A DNA stretch of 64,000 nt from DATAAZ01 sp036259875 (GTDB lineage Bacteria > Actinomycetota > Thermoleophilia > Gaiellales > Gaiellaceae). The stretch covers positions 1-64,000 of the forward strand of contig DATAAZ010000039.1 of assembly GCA_036259875.1 (NCBI GenBank). Reading direction: 5' to 3'. Shown here piece after piece: positions 7,894-16,637 of the stretch. Below the pieces are notes generated by a model. That model was not told where the DNA came from, searched no databases, and saw nothing but the letters and a program-made list of their open reading frames with translations. Numbering within the stretch: position 1 is the first letter of the stretch; the number at the start of each line of letters is the position of its first letter. A program made the position numbers and the translations under genes.

Positions 7894-10800
7894 TCACGTT
7901 CCGCCGGACCCCCGCGCCGCGAGCGAGCAGCTGAGGAGCACCGTGAACCGGGTCGAGGCGGGCGTCGCCTCGACGTTCCCACCGACGGTCGTGGCCCTCG
8001 AGAGCACGACGTAGTCTCCGGCGGAGGGGAACTTCCGTGGCGAGAACGCGTAGAACCAGTTCGTGGTTCCCGCCGCGTCGAAGTACGCCGGCGTCGGCGC
8101 GGGGAACGCGGAGCCGTTCCACCAGAGACCCGTGCGGACGCGCTGGACCGCGACCTGCACCTTCTCGATCGCGGGTCCCGGGGCGCCCGAGGCGGTCCCG
8201 CAGAAGCCGGCGCCGGCGGGGCAGCCCCTCGAGAAGCGGGCGGCGACGTAGCGCCGGTTCTCCGTCGGGAACGTGACGTCCGAGTCGGCCTCGTCGGTCA
8301 GCGTCGACCAGAGCGCAGCCTGCCCGACGAGCGTCCACTCGCGCTCGGCGTCCTGACGCGAGAACGGGTTGACCGCCAGGCCCATGTAGCGGCTGCCCGC
8401 CGTCGTCGTCCCGTGCACGAGCACCGGCGCGTTCGCGACCGCCGGATCGCGCTCCCGCCAGAGGCCCGCAACCCACATGCTGCTCGTCGACTCGAGGTAG
8501 CGGCCGTCCACGACCGCGCCGCTCGGAACGGTCGAGAAGTACGTCACGTCGGACGGGAGGTAGATCGTGTCCTGCGCGGGGTAGCCGCCGCTGATCGGGC
8601 TCGCCGATCCGCCGACGTTCCGCCACAGCGCGATCCCGCCACCGGCGGCGTCGAGGCCGCGCGCGAACGCGTCCACGAGGCCGGCGTCGACCATGAACGT
8701 GAAGTTGGTCGCCGAGACGCCGGTGCCGATGTATCCGCCGCCGCGCGCGAAGAACGCGCCGAGGCGGCCCCGCGCCGTCGCTTCCGCGGCGGTCGGGTAC
8801 GACTGGCCGGTGTTGTAGATGACGTCGAACCCCGCGAGCGGGTCGGTCGGCGCGTTCTGGAGCGAGTTCGGGCCCGTCACGGTCGAGACGAACCCGACGT
8901 TCGCCCCGAAGATCGCCCTGAGCGACTGGGACTGGTCGGTCTCGGACGGCGTCGCCGTGTTGACGAGGATCGCGATCCGCGGCGCCTTCTCGACCTGCGA
9001 GGTCGGCGGCTTCGCTGATCCGATGTTCCGCTCGAACCAGATACCGGCCGCAGCGCCGGCCGTCTCGAGCGCGGCACGCGTGGCGCTGTCGTTCGGGAAG
9101 ATGAGCGTCCCCGCGGGCATGGAGCCGCCGGTCGTGCTCGTGAACGGCGACTCCGCCAGCTCGCCGTAAACGCCCGCGCGAAGCAGAGCGAGGATCGCCC
9201 TGAGCTCGGCGGGGCCCCGAACCGTCACGGAGTACCAGTCCGAGCGTGCCGCGGCGCCGCCCCGGATCCCGCCCGACATGGCGGCCGGGGCCGTAATCGG
9301 GGTTGTCGCGGGCGCGAACGGCGCCTCGCGCGGAACCTCGACCACGTCGGCGCCCCAGAGGAGACCGTGACTCCACGCGCCCGGCGGCGCGTAGAGCTGC
9401 GTGATCCGGCCGGAGACGTCCTGGCCCGCGCTGAGCGCCGTCAGCGCAAGGCCGCGAAGGGCCTGGCTCATGAACACGACGTACGAGCCGGCGGGATAGG
9501 TCGTGCCGCCGAACGTGAACGCCGCGCTCGCGCGGGTCACCTTGATCCCGTTGTCGAGGAGCCACTGGACGAGACGGTTGGCCTCGGCGTCGGAGCGCTG
9601 CCCCGCCCCCTCGAACGGGATGACGTAGGCGCGTGGGTACGGAACCATCCAGTTGTGCTGGTCCTCCGTGAATCCGCGGCTCGCGATCAGGGGATCGGTG
9701 CAGCAAGGCGGCCGCTCTGCGTCCGTGGCGCCGCGTCGGTAGATCTCGAGCTGGTCGTGCATCATCGGGTTCTTGTTGTCGATCCAGAAGTCCATCGACG
9801 AGTAGAAGACGACGTACTGCGCCTTCTTGGATCCGAGGCGCCCCTCGCCGCCGCAACCGCCCGTCAAGGCCGTCGAGCTGCACATCTCCACGGTCGAGGC
9901 GTCGTGGCCGAGTAGCGAGATGTACGTCTGGGTGTAGAAGGGGCCCCAGTCGTCCCAGCCCTCGGCGGTGGCGGGGCCCGGCATCGTGACGCCGTCCTCG
10001 CAGGGGCCGCCCGGCGTGGGCGGCTCATCCGCTTCGGGGCACCAGTCGTTGACCGGTCGCGTGACGCGGTAGCCGAGGTTCCCCGGCGTCGCGGAGCCCG
10101 GGAGCCCCGGGATCGCGTTCACGTCCTCCTCGTTCGCGTCGACTCGGCGCTGGTTCCACCTGAGGAAGACGTCGTACTCGATGCCGGGGTTGTGCGGCTT
10201 CGTCAGCGCGTCGATCAGCGTCGGATTCACGTATCCGTGGAGGGCGAGCCCGACGGTCGAAAGCCACGCCTGCTGGACGCGGACGTTCGCCCGGATCTCG
10301 GGCTGCGACTGCACGAGCAGGTCACGGTTCATGTCGAAGCCGTTCGCGTTCGCACGCGTGCCCGCGAGCCGTCCGTCCGGGTTCTGGCTCGGAATGACGA
10401 TCAGGATGACGTTGTCGAGAATCTTGTCGACGAGGGCGTTCGCGCCGCGCGGCGTCGTCACGAGGTCGCGGAGCGCCTGCATGATCGCGTCTGCGCCCTC
10501 TTCCTCGTTCCCGTGGATGTTCGCCTCGATGAAGACGGGCATCTTGACCTCGTTGCCCCACGAAGCGAGCTGGGCCTGAGCAGCAGCGGGGTTCTCGAGC
10601 TCGACGGCGCGGAGCTGCTGCCAGCGCTGGTAGTCGCGCTGCTGCGCAGCCGTCTCGAGCGCGTTCACGACGACCGCGTAGAGCGGGCGCCCGCCTGCTG
10701 ACTGGCCGATCACCGAGTACGTCATCCGCTGCGGGACACCCGCCGCGGCGGCCTCGGCCTGGAATTTCTGGAGAGAGCACTCGATCGCCTCGTACGGGAT

Positions 10801-11025
10801 CAGGGCGAGTGGAGGTCCTTGCTGCAGCGCGATGTTCGAGCCAGGCGCGGCGTTCGCGCACCACGGCTCGCCGTAGGTCGGGCCGAGACCCGGTGAGATC
10901 GGCGTGCCGTCCCACGGCGGCACGGCGAGCGCCTGCGAGGCGCCCACCAGGGCGACAGCTGCGGCCACCATGACACCCGCGAGCCATCCGCGGCCCCTCG
11001 TCCTCGTTCCGGGTCGTCCCCGCAT
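7894..11025 (-). CDS. Secreted M14-family zinc carboxypeptidase, large multidomain
   Basis: An extracellular metallopeptidase of 1043 residues. It has a basic N-terminus and a hydrophobic signal segment (about 15-34, cleavage near ALA-VPP). The M14 catalytic domain shows the zinc ligands H171 and E174 in NIHGNEEEG, the substrate-binding NR pair at 233-234 (DMNRD), a third ligand candidate H263 (LALHGY), and a catalytic Glu candidate in STVEM. The C-terminal half contains a ThuA-like or glutamine-amidotransferase-like region (FDVIYNTGQSYP, RGGGYIGTGVSATNF). ATG at 11025 follows GGGAGGGG. The C-terminus appears truncated by a frameshift (see 7709-7893). A substrate of peptides or cell-wall material is a guess. 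Confidence 0.85.
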   Translation of the reverse strand: MRGRPGTRTRGRGWLAGVMVAAAVALVGASQALAVPPWDGTPISPGLGPTYGEPWCANAAPGSNIALQQGPPLALIPYEAIECSLQKFQAEAAAAGVPQRMTYSVIGQSAGGRPLYAVVVNALETAAQQRDYQRWQQLRAVELENPAAAQAQLASWGNEVKMPVFIEANIHGNEEEGADAIMQALRDLVTTPRGANALVDKILDNVILIVIPSQNPDGRLAGTRANANGFDMNRDLLVQSQPEIRANVRVQQAWLSTVGLALHGYVNPTLIDALTKPHNPGIEYDVFLRWNQRRVDANEEDVNAIPGLPGSATPGNLGYRVTRPVNDWCPEADEPPTPGGPCEDGVTMPGPATAEGWDDWGPFYTQTYISLLGHDASTVEMCSSTALTGGCGGEGRLGSKKAQYVVFYSSMDFWIDNKNPMMHDQLEIYRRGATDAERPPCCTDPLIASRGFTEDQHNWMVPYPRAYVIPFEGAGQRSDAEANRLVQWLLDNGIKVTRASAAFTFGGTTYPAGSYVVFMSQALRGLALTALSAGQDVSGRITQLYAPPGAWSHGLLWGADVVEVPREAPFAPATTPITAPAAMSGGIRGGAAARSDWYSVTVRGPAELRAILALLRAGVYGELAESPFTSTTGGSMPAGTLIFPNDSATRAALETAGAAAGIWFERNIGSAKPPTSQVEKAPRIAILVNTATPSETDQSQSLRAIFGANVGFVSTVTGPNSLQNAPTDPLAGFDVIYNTGQSYPTAAEATARGRLGAFFARGGGYIGTGVSATNFTFMVDAGLVDAFARGLDAAGGGIALWRNVGGSASPISGGYPAQDTIYLPSDVTYFSTVPSGAVVDGRYLESTSSMWVAGLWRERDPAVANAPVLVHGTTTAGSRYMGLAVNPFSRQDAEREWTLVGQAALWSTLTDEADSDVTFPTENRRYVAARFSRGCPAGAGFCGTASGAPGPAIEKVQVAVQRVRTGLWWNGSAFPAPTPAYFDAAGTTNWFYAFSPRKFPSAGDYVVLSRATTVGGNVEATPASTRFTVLLSCSLAARGSGGT

Positions 11026-11228
11026 CGGGTCCCCTCCCGCTCTCGCCCTCTCCCACCCCTCGGAAGACCGCCCGACCGAGCGCCCCGCGCACCGACCCGT
11101 TTTGACCCCGAGGGGACCGCGCCGCTCTGCGGCGCCGCGCGATCATATGGACCCAATCGCGCCGAGTTCAAGACCGCACGAGGGTCGTTCGACGCCCGTT
11201 CCCCTTCTCTAAGCTGATCGCCCGGGCG

Positions 11229-11741
11229 ATGTCCAAGAAGCCCGTCGCAGCCGCCCTCACCGCGCTTCTCGCGCTCACGCTTCTCGCCGCCTGCGGCGGG
11301 GGCAGCAACGGGGGCGCGACGGCCGACGCGACGACCCACACCGGCGACCACGAGGAGACGACGGCGGCCGGGGAAACGACGGGGGCGGACGACGGCGGAG
11401 GCGGAGGCGGCCGGGAGATCACGGTCGAGGTCGTCGAGCTGAACGGCTCCGGGCAGCGCGGCCGGGCGACGCTCACCGAGCTGGCGGGCGGCACGCACGT
11501 GCTGGTCGAGCTTCGCGGAAGGCAGGTCGGCCCGCAGTCGGCGGATATCCGGCCGGGGTCATGCGAGCAACCGAGCCCGGAGCCGCGCTTCCGCCTCCAG
11601 AACCTGAGCGGCGGGCGCGGGGAGACGCACCTCCAGGTCGCGCTGGACGAGCTGATCTCGGCCGAGTACGTCATCCTCGTCCAGCGCTCGACGACGGCCG
11701 CGCGCGCGCACGCCGCCTGCGGCTACCTCGCCGCGCTGTGA
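11229..11741 (+). CDS. Lipoprotein with CHRD/SOD-like beta domain
   Basis: The 170-residue product has a lipoprotein signal peptide (LLALTLLAACGG, lipid-modified Cys near 22), a Gly/Thr/acidic linker to about residue 60, then a beta-rich domain. The domain pattern (LNGSGQRGRATLTEL, a His/Cys-bearing middle, LQNLSGG and a final ACGYL) matches a family of secreted small proteins distantly like CHRD or Cu/Zn-SOD folds. The catalytic metal ligands of true SOD are not evident. It probably sits on the outer face of the membrane. It converges with the acyl-CoA dehydrogenase gene. Confidence 0.7.
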   Translation: MSKKPVAAALTALLALTLLAACGGGSNGGATADATTHTGDHEETTAAGETTGADDGGGGGGREITVEVVELNGSGQRGRATLTELAGGTHVLVELRGRQVGPQSADIRPGSCEQPSPEPRFRLQNLSGGRGETHLQVALDELISAEYVILVQRSTTAARAHAACGYLAAL

Positions 11742-11767
11742 CGCCTCCTCGCGGGTGAACGCTCGAG

Positions 11768-12946
11768 CTAGACGACCGCGAGCGCGGACACGCGAAGCTC
11801 GCGCACCATCTCGCGGGCAATCACGAGCCGCTGGATCTCGTTCGTGCCCTCGTAGATCTGCGTGATCTTCGCGTCGCGCATCATCCGCTCGACGGGGTAC
11901 TCCTTGATGTAGCCGTAGCCGCCGAGGATCTGAACGGCTTCCGTCGTAACCCACATCGCCGTGTCGGAGCAGAAGAGCTTCGCCTGTGCGGATGCCTTCG
12001 TGAGCCCCGGCCCGTCGACCCCGTCGTCCGCCATCCGGCCGAAGCGGTAGAGAAGCCCGCGGGCCGCCTCGCAGGCCGTCTCCATGTCGGCGAGCTTCGC
12101 CGCCACCAGCTGGTGCTCGGCGATCGGCTTCCCCATCGTCTCGCGGCTCTTCGCGTACTCGAGCGCGTAATCCGTCGCGCCCTGCGCGATGCCGAGCGCC
12201 TGCGCGGCGATCCCGGGGCGCGAGCGGTCCAGCACGCGCATGGCGATCCGAAACCCCTCCCCCTCCTCGCCGACGAGGTTGTCCGCCGGGACGCGGCAAT
12301 CGTCGAAGAAGACCTCCCCGGTCGTGGAACCCTTGATTCCGAGCTTCGGCTCGATCCGCCCGACCGCGAAGCCGGGCGCCTCGGGCTCGACCACGAAGCA
12401 GGAGATGCCGGAGTGGCCCGCCGCGGGATCGGTCCTGGCGAACACGGTGTAGAGGCCGGCGACGCCCGCGTTCGTGATGAAGCGCTTGCCGCCGTTCAGG
12501 ACGTACTCGTCCCCCTCGCGACGCGCGGCCGTTCGCATCGCCGCCGAGTCGGAACCCGAGCTCGGCTCGGTAAGCGCGTAGGCGGCGAGCCACTCGCCGC
12601 TGGCGAGGCGCGGCAGCCAGCGCTCCTGCTGCTCCTCGGTCCCGGCGACCTTGAGCGCGAGAGCGCCGAGCTCCTGCACCGCGAGGATGAGCCCCGTCGT
12701 CGCGCACGCCTTCGCGATCTCCTCGATCGCGACGAGGAGCGTGAGGGTGCCCGTGCCCGTACCGCCGTGGCGCTCGTCGAAGGGAAGCGCGAGGATCTCG
12801 TGCTCGCGGAAGAGCTCGACCATGTCCCAGGGGAACTCGGCCGACTCGTCGATCTCTGCGGCGCGCGGCGCGACCCGCTCCCGGGCGAGCGTGCGGACGA
12901 GATCGCGGATCTCGCGCTGCTCGTCGGTTAGGGGGTCATACGGCAC
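11768..12946 (-). CDS. Acyl-CoA dehydrogenase
   Basis: An FAD enzyme that oxidises acyl-CoA to trans-2-enoyl-CoA and passes electrons to ETF. The 392-residue protein shows the complete family layout: N-terminal helical domain, the FAD-binding AYALTEPSSGSD near 127-138, the middle-domain STTGEVFFDD, and a C-terminal domain with QILGGYGY and the catalytic-base segment IYEGTNEIQR, where the Glu before GT is the base in short-chain enzymes. The GTG start is preceded by TACAAT with an 8-nt gap and no Shine-Dalgarno sequence. The acyl chain specificity is not determined. Confidence 0.93.
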   Translation of the reverse strand: MPYDPLTDEQREIRDLVRTLARERVAPRAAEIDESAEFPWDMVELFREHEILALPFDERHGGTGTGTLTLLVAIEEIAKACATTGLILAVQELGALALKVAGTEEQQERWLPRLASGEWLAAYALTEPSSGSDSAAMRTAARREGDEYVLNGGKRFITNAGVAGLYTVFARTDPAAGHSGISCFVVEPEAPGFAVGRIEPKLGIKGSTTGEVFFDDCRVPADNLVGEEGEGFRIAMRVLDRSRPGIAAQALGIAQGATDYALEYAKSRETMGKPIAEHQLVAAKLADMETACEAARGLLYRFGRMADDGVDGPGLTKASAQAKLFCSDTAMWVTTEAVQILGGYGYIKEYPVERMMRDAKITQIYEGTNEIQRLVIAREMVRELRVSALAVV

Positions 12947-12954
12947 CGGCCGCG

Positions 12955-12960
12955 ATTGTA
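12955..12960 (-). promoter_or_regulatory. Candidate leaderless -10 box TACAAT
   Basis: TACAAT on the minus strand lies 8 nt before the GTG of the acyl-CoA dehydrogenase gene. It is one substitution from the TATAAT consensus. Confidence 0.5.
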
Positions 12961-12970
12961 AGGACGCGTC

Positions 12971-13963
12971 CTAGCGCCAAAAGACGTCCGTGGCCCGGAT
13001 CGGGAGGCGGACGGCGCGGACGGTCCGGCCGTCGATGCCGTCGGCAAGCTCGATGGCACGCGACCGCGCGATCGCGGTCCAGCGCTCATCCGGCGACCAC
13101 GCGACCGAGGCGGCCGCGCCCGCGACCAGCCGCCACGTCCCGGAGCGATCGACGATGACGATCCCGGACGGCGTCCGTGCCGCGACGTACCGGCCGAGCG
13201 GGCTCGCCCGGAGGTCGGAAACCACCCCGACCCGTTGCGGCTCGCCGAGAAGCCGACGCCCACGGAAGACGGCGACGAAGTCCCCGACCTCCGCGACGCG
13301 AACGGCCGCGGCCACGCGGGCGGCGTCGAGCCAAGCGGCCGTGCGAATGACGACGCGCCCGCGCGGGATCCAGGAGAAGCGCTCGAGCGCGCGCGCGGCG
13401 TCGGCCCGCGAGGGGAGAACGCGCGAGCACGCGCGCGCGCACGGGTCACCTGCCGTGAGCATCCCGTCGCGCACGACCGTCAATCGGCCGTCCGGATGGA
13501 AGGACGGCGCGCAGCCTCGCACGCGGAGAAACGGCCCGCGCTCGACACCCGTCCCGATCATCCACTTGACGGGGCGGGGGTCGACGCAGCGCGCCGCGTC
13601 GAAGCCCCCCGGCCCGGCGACCTCGTCGCCGAATCCCAGCGACCCTTCGGGCGAAACGGTGAACCGGCATGCGCGCTCGCGCGGTCCGCGAACCTCCTCG
13701 AGGGCGGGTAGCTCGAGCGCATGGATCGCACACTTGCTGTCGCTGTAGAGGAGCGTGCCCGTCACGCCGGCTTCCTCGAGCTCGCGTCGCAGCGCGTCGA
13801 GTTCGCCGCTCGCGTCCAGGGGCACGGCGGCTGGGTCGACGCCATCACGAGGCGCCTGGGTCGACTCGTCGCCCGCGCGATCCGAAAGCCCGTCGACGAG
13901 CGCGGCAACGCCGAGGAACACGAGGCCGGCGACGAGGAGCGGGGTGACGGCGCTTCCGCGCAC
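12971..13963 (-). CDS. Membrane-anchored beta-propeller-like protein (paralogue B)
   Basis: The 330-residue product has one N-terminal hydrophobic segment (about 6-24) and an extracytoplasmic region with repeated blades and WSPDERW, typical of PD40/TolB-like propellers. It is clearly related to the protein at 13965-14963: both have a Cys-containing N-terminal ectodomain and end with nearly the same motif (RLPIRATDVFWR versus RLPIAARDVAWR). The GTG start lies 1 nt past the stop of that gene, so the two are translationally coupled. I do not recognise a named function. Sensing or anti-sigma-like roles are inferred from the sigma operon nearby. Confidence 0.7.
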   Translation of the reverse strand: MRGSAVTPLLVAGLVFLGVAALVDGLSDRAGDESTQAPRDGVDPAAVPLDASGELDALRRELEEAGVTGTLLYSDSKCAIHALELPALEEVRGPRERACRFTVSPEGSLGFGDEVAGPGGFDAARCVDPRPVKWMIGTGVERGPFLRVRGCAPSFHPDGRLTVVRDGMLTAGDPCARACSRVLPSRADAARALERFSWIPRGRVVIRTAAWLDAARVAAAVRVAEVGDFVAVFRGRRLLGEPQRVGVVSDLRASPLGRYVAARTPSGIVIVDRSGTWRLVAGAAASVAWSPDERWTAIARSRAIELADGIDGRTVRAVRLPIRATDVFWR

Positions 13964-13964
13964 G

Positions 13965-14963
13965 CTAGCGCCAGGCGACGTCGCGGGCGGCGATCGGTAG
14001 GCGCGCGAAGCGGCTCGGGCGCTCCCCCGTCTCCCACACGTAGATCGCGTTGCTCGTTGCGGCCGCCGTCCAGACCTCGTCTGTCGACCAGGCGACGGCT
14101 CGCGCTCCCCGGAACGGAAGCGCGAAGAACTCGCCACGCCGGTCGATCACGACCGCGCCACCCGGCTGCCCCACCTGCGCCGCGACGTAACTGCCGCGCG
14201 GGCTCGTGCGGAGACGCGAGAGGCGGAGGTACGGCGACGGGGGCGCGCCGATCAGCCGACCGCCTTCGAAGACGGCGAGCGCGTCTTCGCCGGTCGCGGC
14301 ATCGGTGACGATGATCGCGACGCGCTCGTTGTCGAGCCAGGCGGCCTCGCGGACCTCGGGCGCGCTGAACGCCCACGGCGGCCCGAACGCGCGCGCGAGG
14401 TCGCGCTTCGAGAGGAGGACGCGGGGAGGCGTGGTCGCCGTGCCGACCGGCGGGGCGAAACGGACGTCGACGAGCTCGCCGCGGTGGATGGCCGTCAGGT
14501 CGCCGTTCGGCTTCCACGCGGGCGCGCACCCGGGCGCGCGCCCGAGGACGATCCCGTCCTCGGTTCCGACGACGACTTCCCCGCCGACGCAGGCGGCAAC
14601 GAGCGAGGAGCCTGGACGGGGCGCCGCGAGCCCGACCGAGAAGGCACCCCCCGGCGAAATCGTGAAGCGACACCCCTGCTGCCCGGTCGGCGAGTCGGTG
14701 TCGCGTTCGAGCCGTCCGAGGTCGGGGAGCCGCACCGCGTGGACGAGGCACTCGCGATCCGCGTAAACGATCGTCCCGTACACCGACTGGGCGCGCAGCG
14801 CCTCGGTCGCCAGCCGATTTTCTTCCGACCCGCCCTCGCCTCGGGTCGTCGAGCGGGCGACCCGAGGCTCGCCGCCGCTGCCGCCGACGACCGCGTCGAC
14901 GGTTGCGATCGCGGCGAGCCCGGCGACCGCGGCCGCGACGAGCCAGGTCCGCGTCCGTTCCAT
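13965..14963 (-). CDS. Membrane-anchored beta-propeller-like protein (paralogue A)
   Basis: The 332-residue product has a single N-terminal transmembrane segment (about 6-25), a linker, and an exported domain carrying paired Cys residues and propeller-like blades ending in ARDVAWR. ATG at 14963 is preceded by AAGGAG, though with a short 2-nt gap. It is tandem with a diverged copy downstream. A related propeller architecture appears in the product at 15438-16637, whose gene overlaps an ECF sigma factor, suggesting a locally amplified family of surface sensors. Confidence 0.7.
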   Translation of the reverse strand: MERTRTWLVAAAVAGLAAIATVDAVVGGSGGEPRVARSTTRGEGGSEENRLATEALRAQSVYGTIVYADRECLVHAVRLPDLGRLERDTDSPTGQQGCRFTISPGGAFSVGLAAPRPGSSLVAACVGGEVVVGTEDGIVLGRAPGCAPAWKPNGDLTAIHRGELVDVRFAPPVGTATTPPRVLLSKRDLARAFGPPWAFSAPEVREAAWLDNERVAIIVTDAATGEDALAVFEGGRLIGAPPSPYLRLSRLRTSPRGSYVAAQVGQPGGAVVIDRRGEFFALPFRGARAVAWSTDEVWTAAATSNAIYVWETGERPSRFARLPIAARDVAWR

Positions 14964-15031
14964 CGCTCCTTATGACGCTTGATACCACCACGAGGCGGGC
15001 AGAACGAGGCCGAAAGCGATCGGGGAGACCG

Positions 15032-15421
15032 ATGCCCAAAAAGCAACGCGACCTGCCGAGCACGCTCAAGCGCTCGCCGAAGAAGGCGCAGCGCACGTTC
15101 GTCAAGGCGCACGACGCGGCCGAGGAGCAGTACGGAGACGCCGAGCGCGCGCACCGAACCGCCTACGCCGCCGTGAAGCATTCGTTCGAGAAGGTCGGCG
15201 ACCACTGGGAGCCCAAGGACGAGAAGGGCCCGTCCGACCCGCAGGCGGCGAAGAGCGGCAAGACGGCCCGTGCGGGGACGCGCGAGACGTTCGGCGGCGT
15301 CGACGTCCACGGCAACACCAAGCGGGAGCTCTACGAACGAGCGAAGAACGCGGGCGTCGAGGGCCGCTCGAAGATGTCGAAGACCGAGCTCGCGCGCGCG
15401 CTCGCCCGCACGGGCGGGTAG
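15032..15421 (+). CDS. ChaB-like protein with C-terminal Rho_N/SAP-like domain
   Basis: The 129-residue basic protein begins MPKKQRDLPSTL and contains a ChaB-type domain (about 1-65, with QYGDAERAHRTAYAAVKHSFEK), then a Gly/Lys linker and a C-terminal helix-extended-helix domain (GNTKRELYERAKNAG, GRSKMSKTELARAL) like the Rho termination factor N-terminal fold, which binds nucleic acid. ATG at 15032 has GGGAG 5 nt upstream. A longer frame exists but its leader is non-conserved Arg-rich sequence. A role as a nucleoid or RNA-binding protein is inferred from domain type. See 62240-62518 for a relative. Confidence 0.85.
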   Translation: MPKKQRDLPSTLKRSPKKAQRTFVKAHDAAEEQYGDAERAHRTAYAAVKHSFEKVGDHWEPKDEKGPSDPQAAKSGKTARAGTRETFGGVDVHGNTKRELYERAKNAGVEGRSKMSKTELARALARTGG

Positions 15422-15428
15422 CCGCCCG
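15411..15428. terminator. Hairpin between convergent genes
   Basis: CGGGCGG pairs with CCGCCCG around a 4-nt loop GTAG, which contains the TAG stop of the ChaB-like gene. There is no T tract. It could end transcripts from both sides. Confidence 0.4.
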
Positions 15429-15437
15429 GGCGGCCTC

Positions 15438-16637
15438 CTAGGGCGCGCAACACCAGCCGACGGGGCGGGGAGCGGTGCCGGTCCGACCGCCGCCCGGGTC
15501 GAACTCCCGCTGGATGTCCGCGATCGCGCGGACCTCGCCGACGCGCGGCATGCGGAGGAAGAGCCACTGGTCGGCGCTCGGCCACGTGACGAGGAGCCAG
15601 CGGCCGTCCGGCGACCAGCTGACGCGGCTGAGCCGCCCTTCACCGTTGAACACGAGGCGCGGCCCCGCGGGCACGCGCTCGGCATCGAGGAGGACGACCC
15701 GCGTCCGCCCGGCCATGTGGCGTGCGACGACCGCGAACGCGTGACCCCGGCGCGCGAACTCCGTGTCCACGAACTGCGCAGAGCCGAGCGGCGGCGGCTG
15801 CGACCGGAGAAGGCGACCGCGGGCGTCGAAGACGTAGACGACGGCGTCCGCGAGCGCGACGAGCCGCTTTCCGTCGGCGGACCACACGAGCTTGCGCGGC
15901 GGCTGCTCGAGCCCGCGGACCGCCCACCTGGCCCGCCCGGCGTCGACGTCGAGCAGGCGGACCGCACCGCCCGGCGTCGCGTACGCGAGCAGGTGGCGGT
16001 CGGCGCCGGGCGCCCACGCCCACGAGCCGGGAACGGCAAGCGGCGCGACTGCGCGGTCCGGCTCGCCGTCGCCGTTCACGACGCGAAGCGTCCCGCGGAC
16101 GCCGTACGCGATCCGGAACCCGCTCGGCGACCAGCGCGGCGCCAGGACGCGCGGCCGCCGCGTCAGCGTCCAGCGGATCTCGCCCGTCGGGGTCGAGGCG
16201 ACGAGTCGCGGGCCGCGAACGAGGACGACGTGCAGCCCGCGCGGCGACCACGAGGCGTCGGCGTAGGCACCGAGCCGGCGCTTCGAGCCGTCCTCGCTCA
16301 CCACCCACGTGCCTCGTCTCGACACGACGAGGAGGCGCCCGGGAGCAGGAAGCGATGCGAGCGCGGCGCGCGCGTCGGGGCGACCCGCGACCCGCTCGCG
16401 GCCGATCGCGTCCCGCACCCATCCGCCGACCGCGCGCCCGGGCGGGCTGAGCGCGGCCGCGACGAGCGCGAGGACGGCCGCGAGCGCGATCAGCGGCCGC
16501 GTGGGCCACGCGCGCGGGCGTGCCGCCGTGGCCGGGTCGTACGCAGCACGGATGATCGCCCAGGCGCGCCGCTCGGCGTCGAGCTCGCCCGGCGGGGCGG
16601 CCCTTCGTAGGAGCCGGCGAACCCGCTCGTCGGTCAC
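15438..16637 (-). CDS. Anti-sigma-like membrane protein with beta-propeller ectodomain
   Basis: The 399-residue product has a short cytoplasmic helical region (1-45, RVRRLLRRAAPPGELDAERRAW), a transmembrane segment near 47-64, and a long exported domain with blade motifs WSPRG, WSPSG, WSADGK and WSPDGRW. Its GTG start overlaps the stop of the ECF sigma gene by 4 nt, the usual arrangement for a cognate anti-sigma factor. The cytoplasmic part lacks the HxxxCxxC zinc motif of ZAS anti-sigma domains, so direct sigma binding is inferred, not shown. The propeller could sense ligand or envelope state. Confidence 0.7.
   Translation of the reverse strand: MTDERVRRLLRRAAPPGELDAERRAWAIIRAAYDPATAARPRAWPTRPLIALAAVLALVAAALSPPGRAVGGWVRDAIGRERVAGRPDARAALASLPAPGRLLVVSRRGTWVVSEDGSKRRLGAYADASWSPRGLHVVLVRGPRLVASTPTGEIRWTLTRRPRVLAPRWSPSGFRIAYGVRGTLRVVNGDGEPDRAVAPLAVPGSWAWAPGADRHLLAYATPGGAVRLLDVDAGRARWAVRGLEQPPRKLVWSADGKRLVALADAVVYVFDARGRLLRSQPPPLGSAQFVDTEFARRGHAFAVVARHMAGRTRVVLLDAERVPAGPRLVFNGEGRLSRVSWSPDGRWLLVTWPSADQWLFLRMPRVGEVRAIADIQREFDPGGGRTGTAPRPVGWCCAP

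Noticed and set aside
4157..8014. Open plus-strand frame of more than 1200 codons opposite lhr
   Set aside because: It is an antisense shadow: Arg/Glu/Leu-rich low-complexity protein with no family features, caused by high G+C codon bias of the lhr gene.
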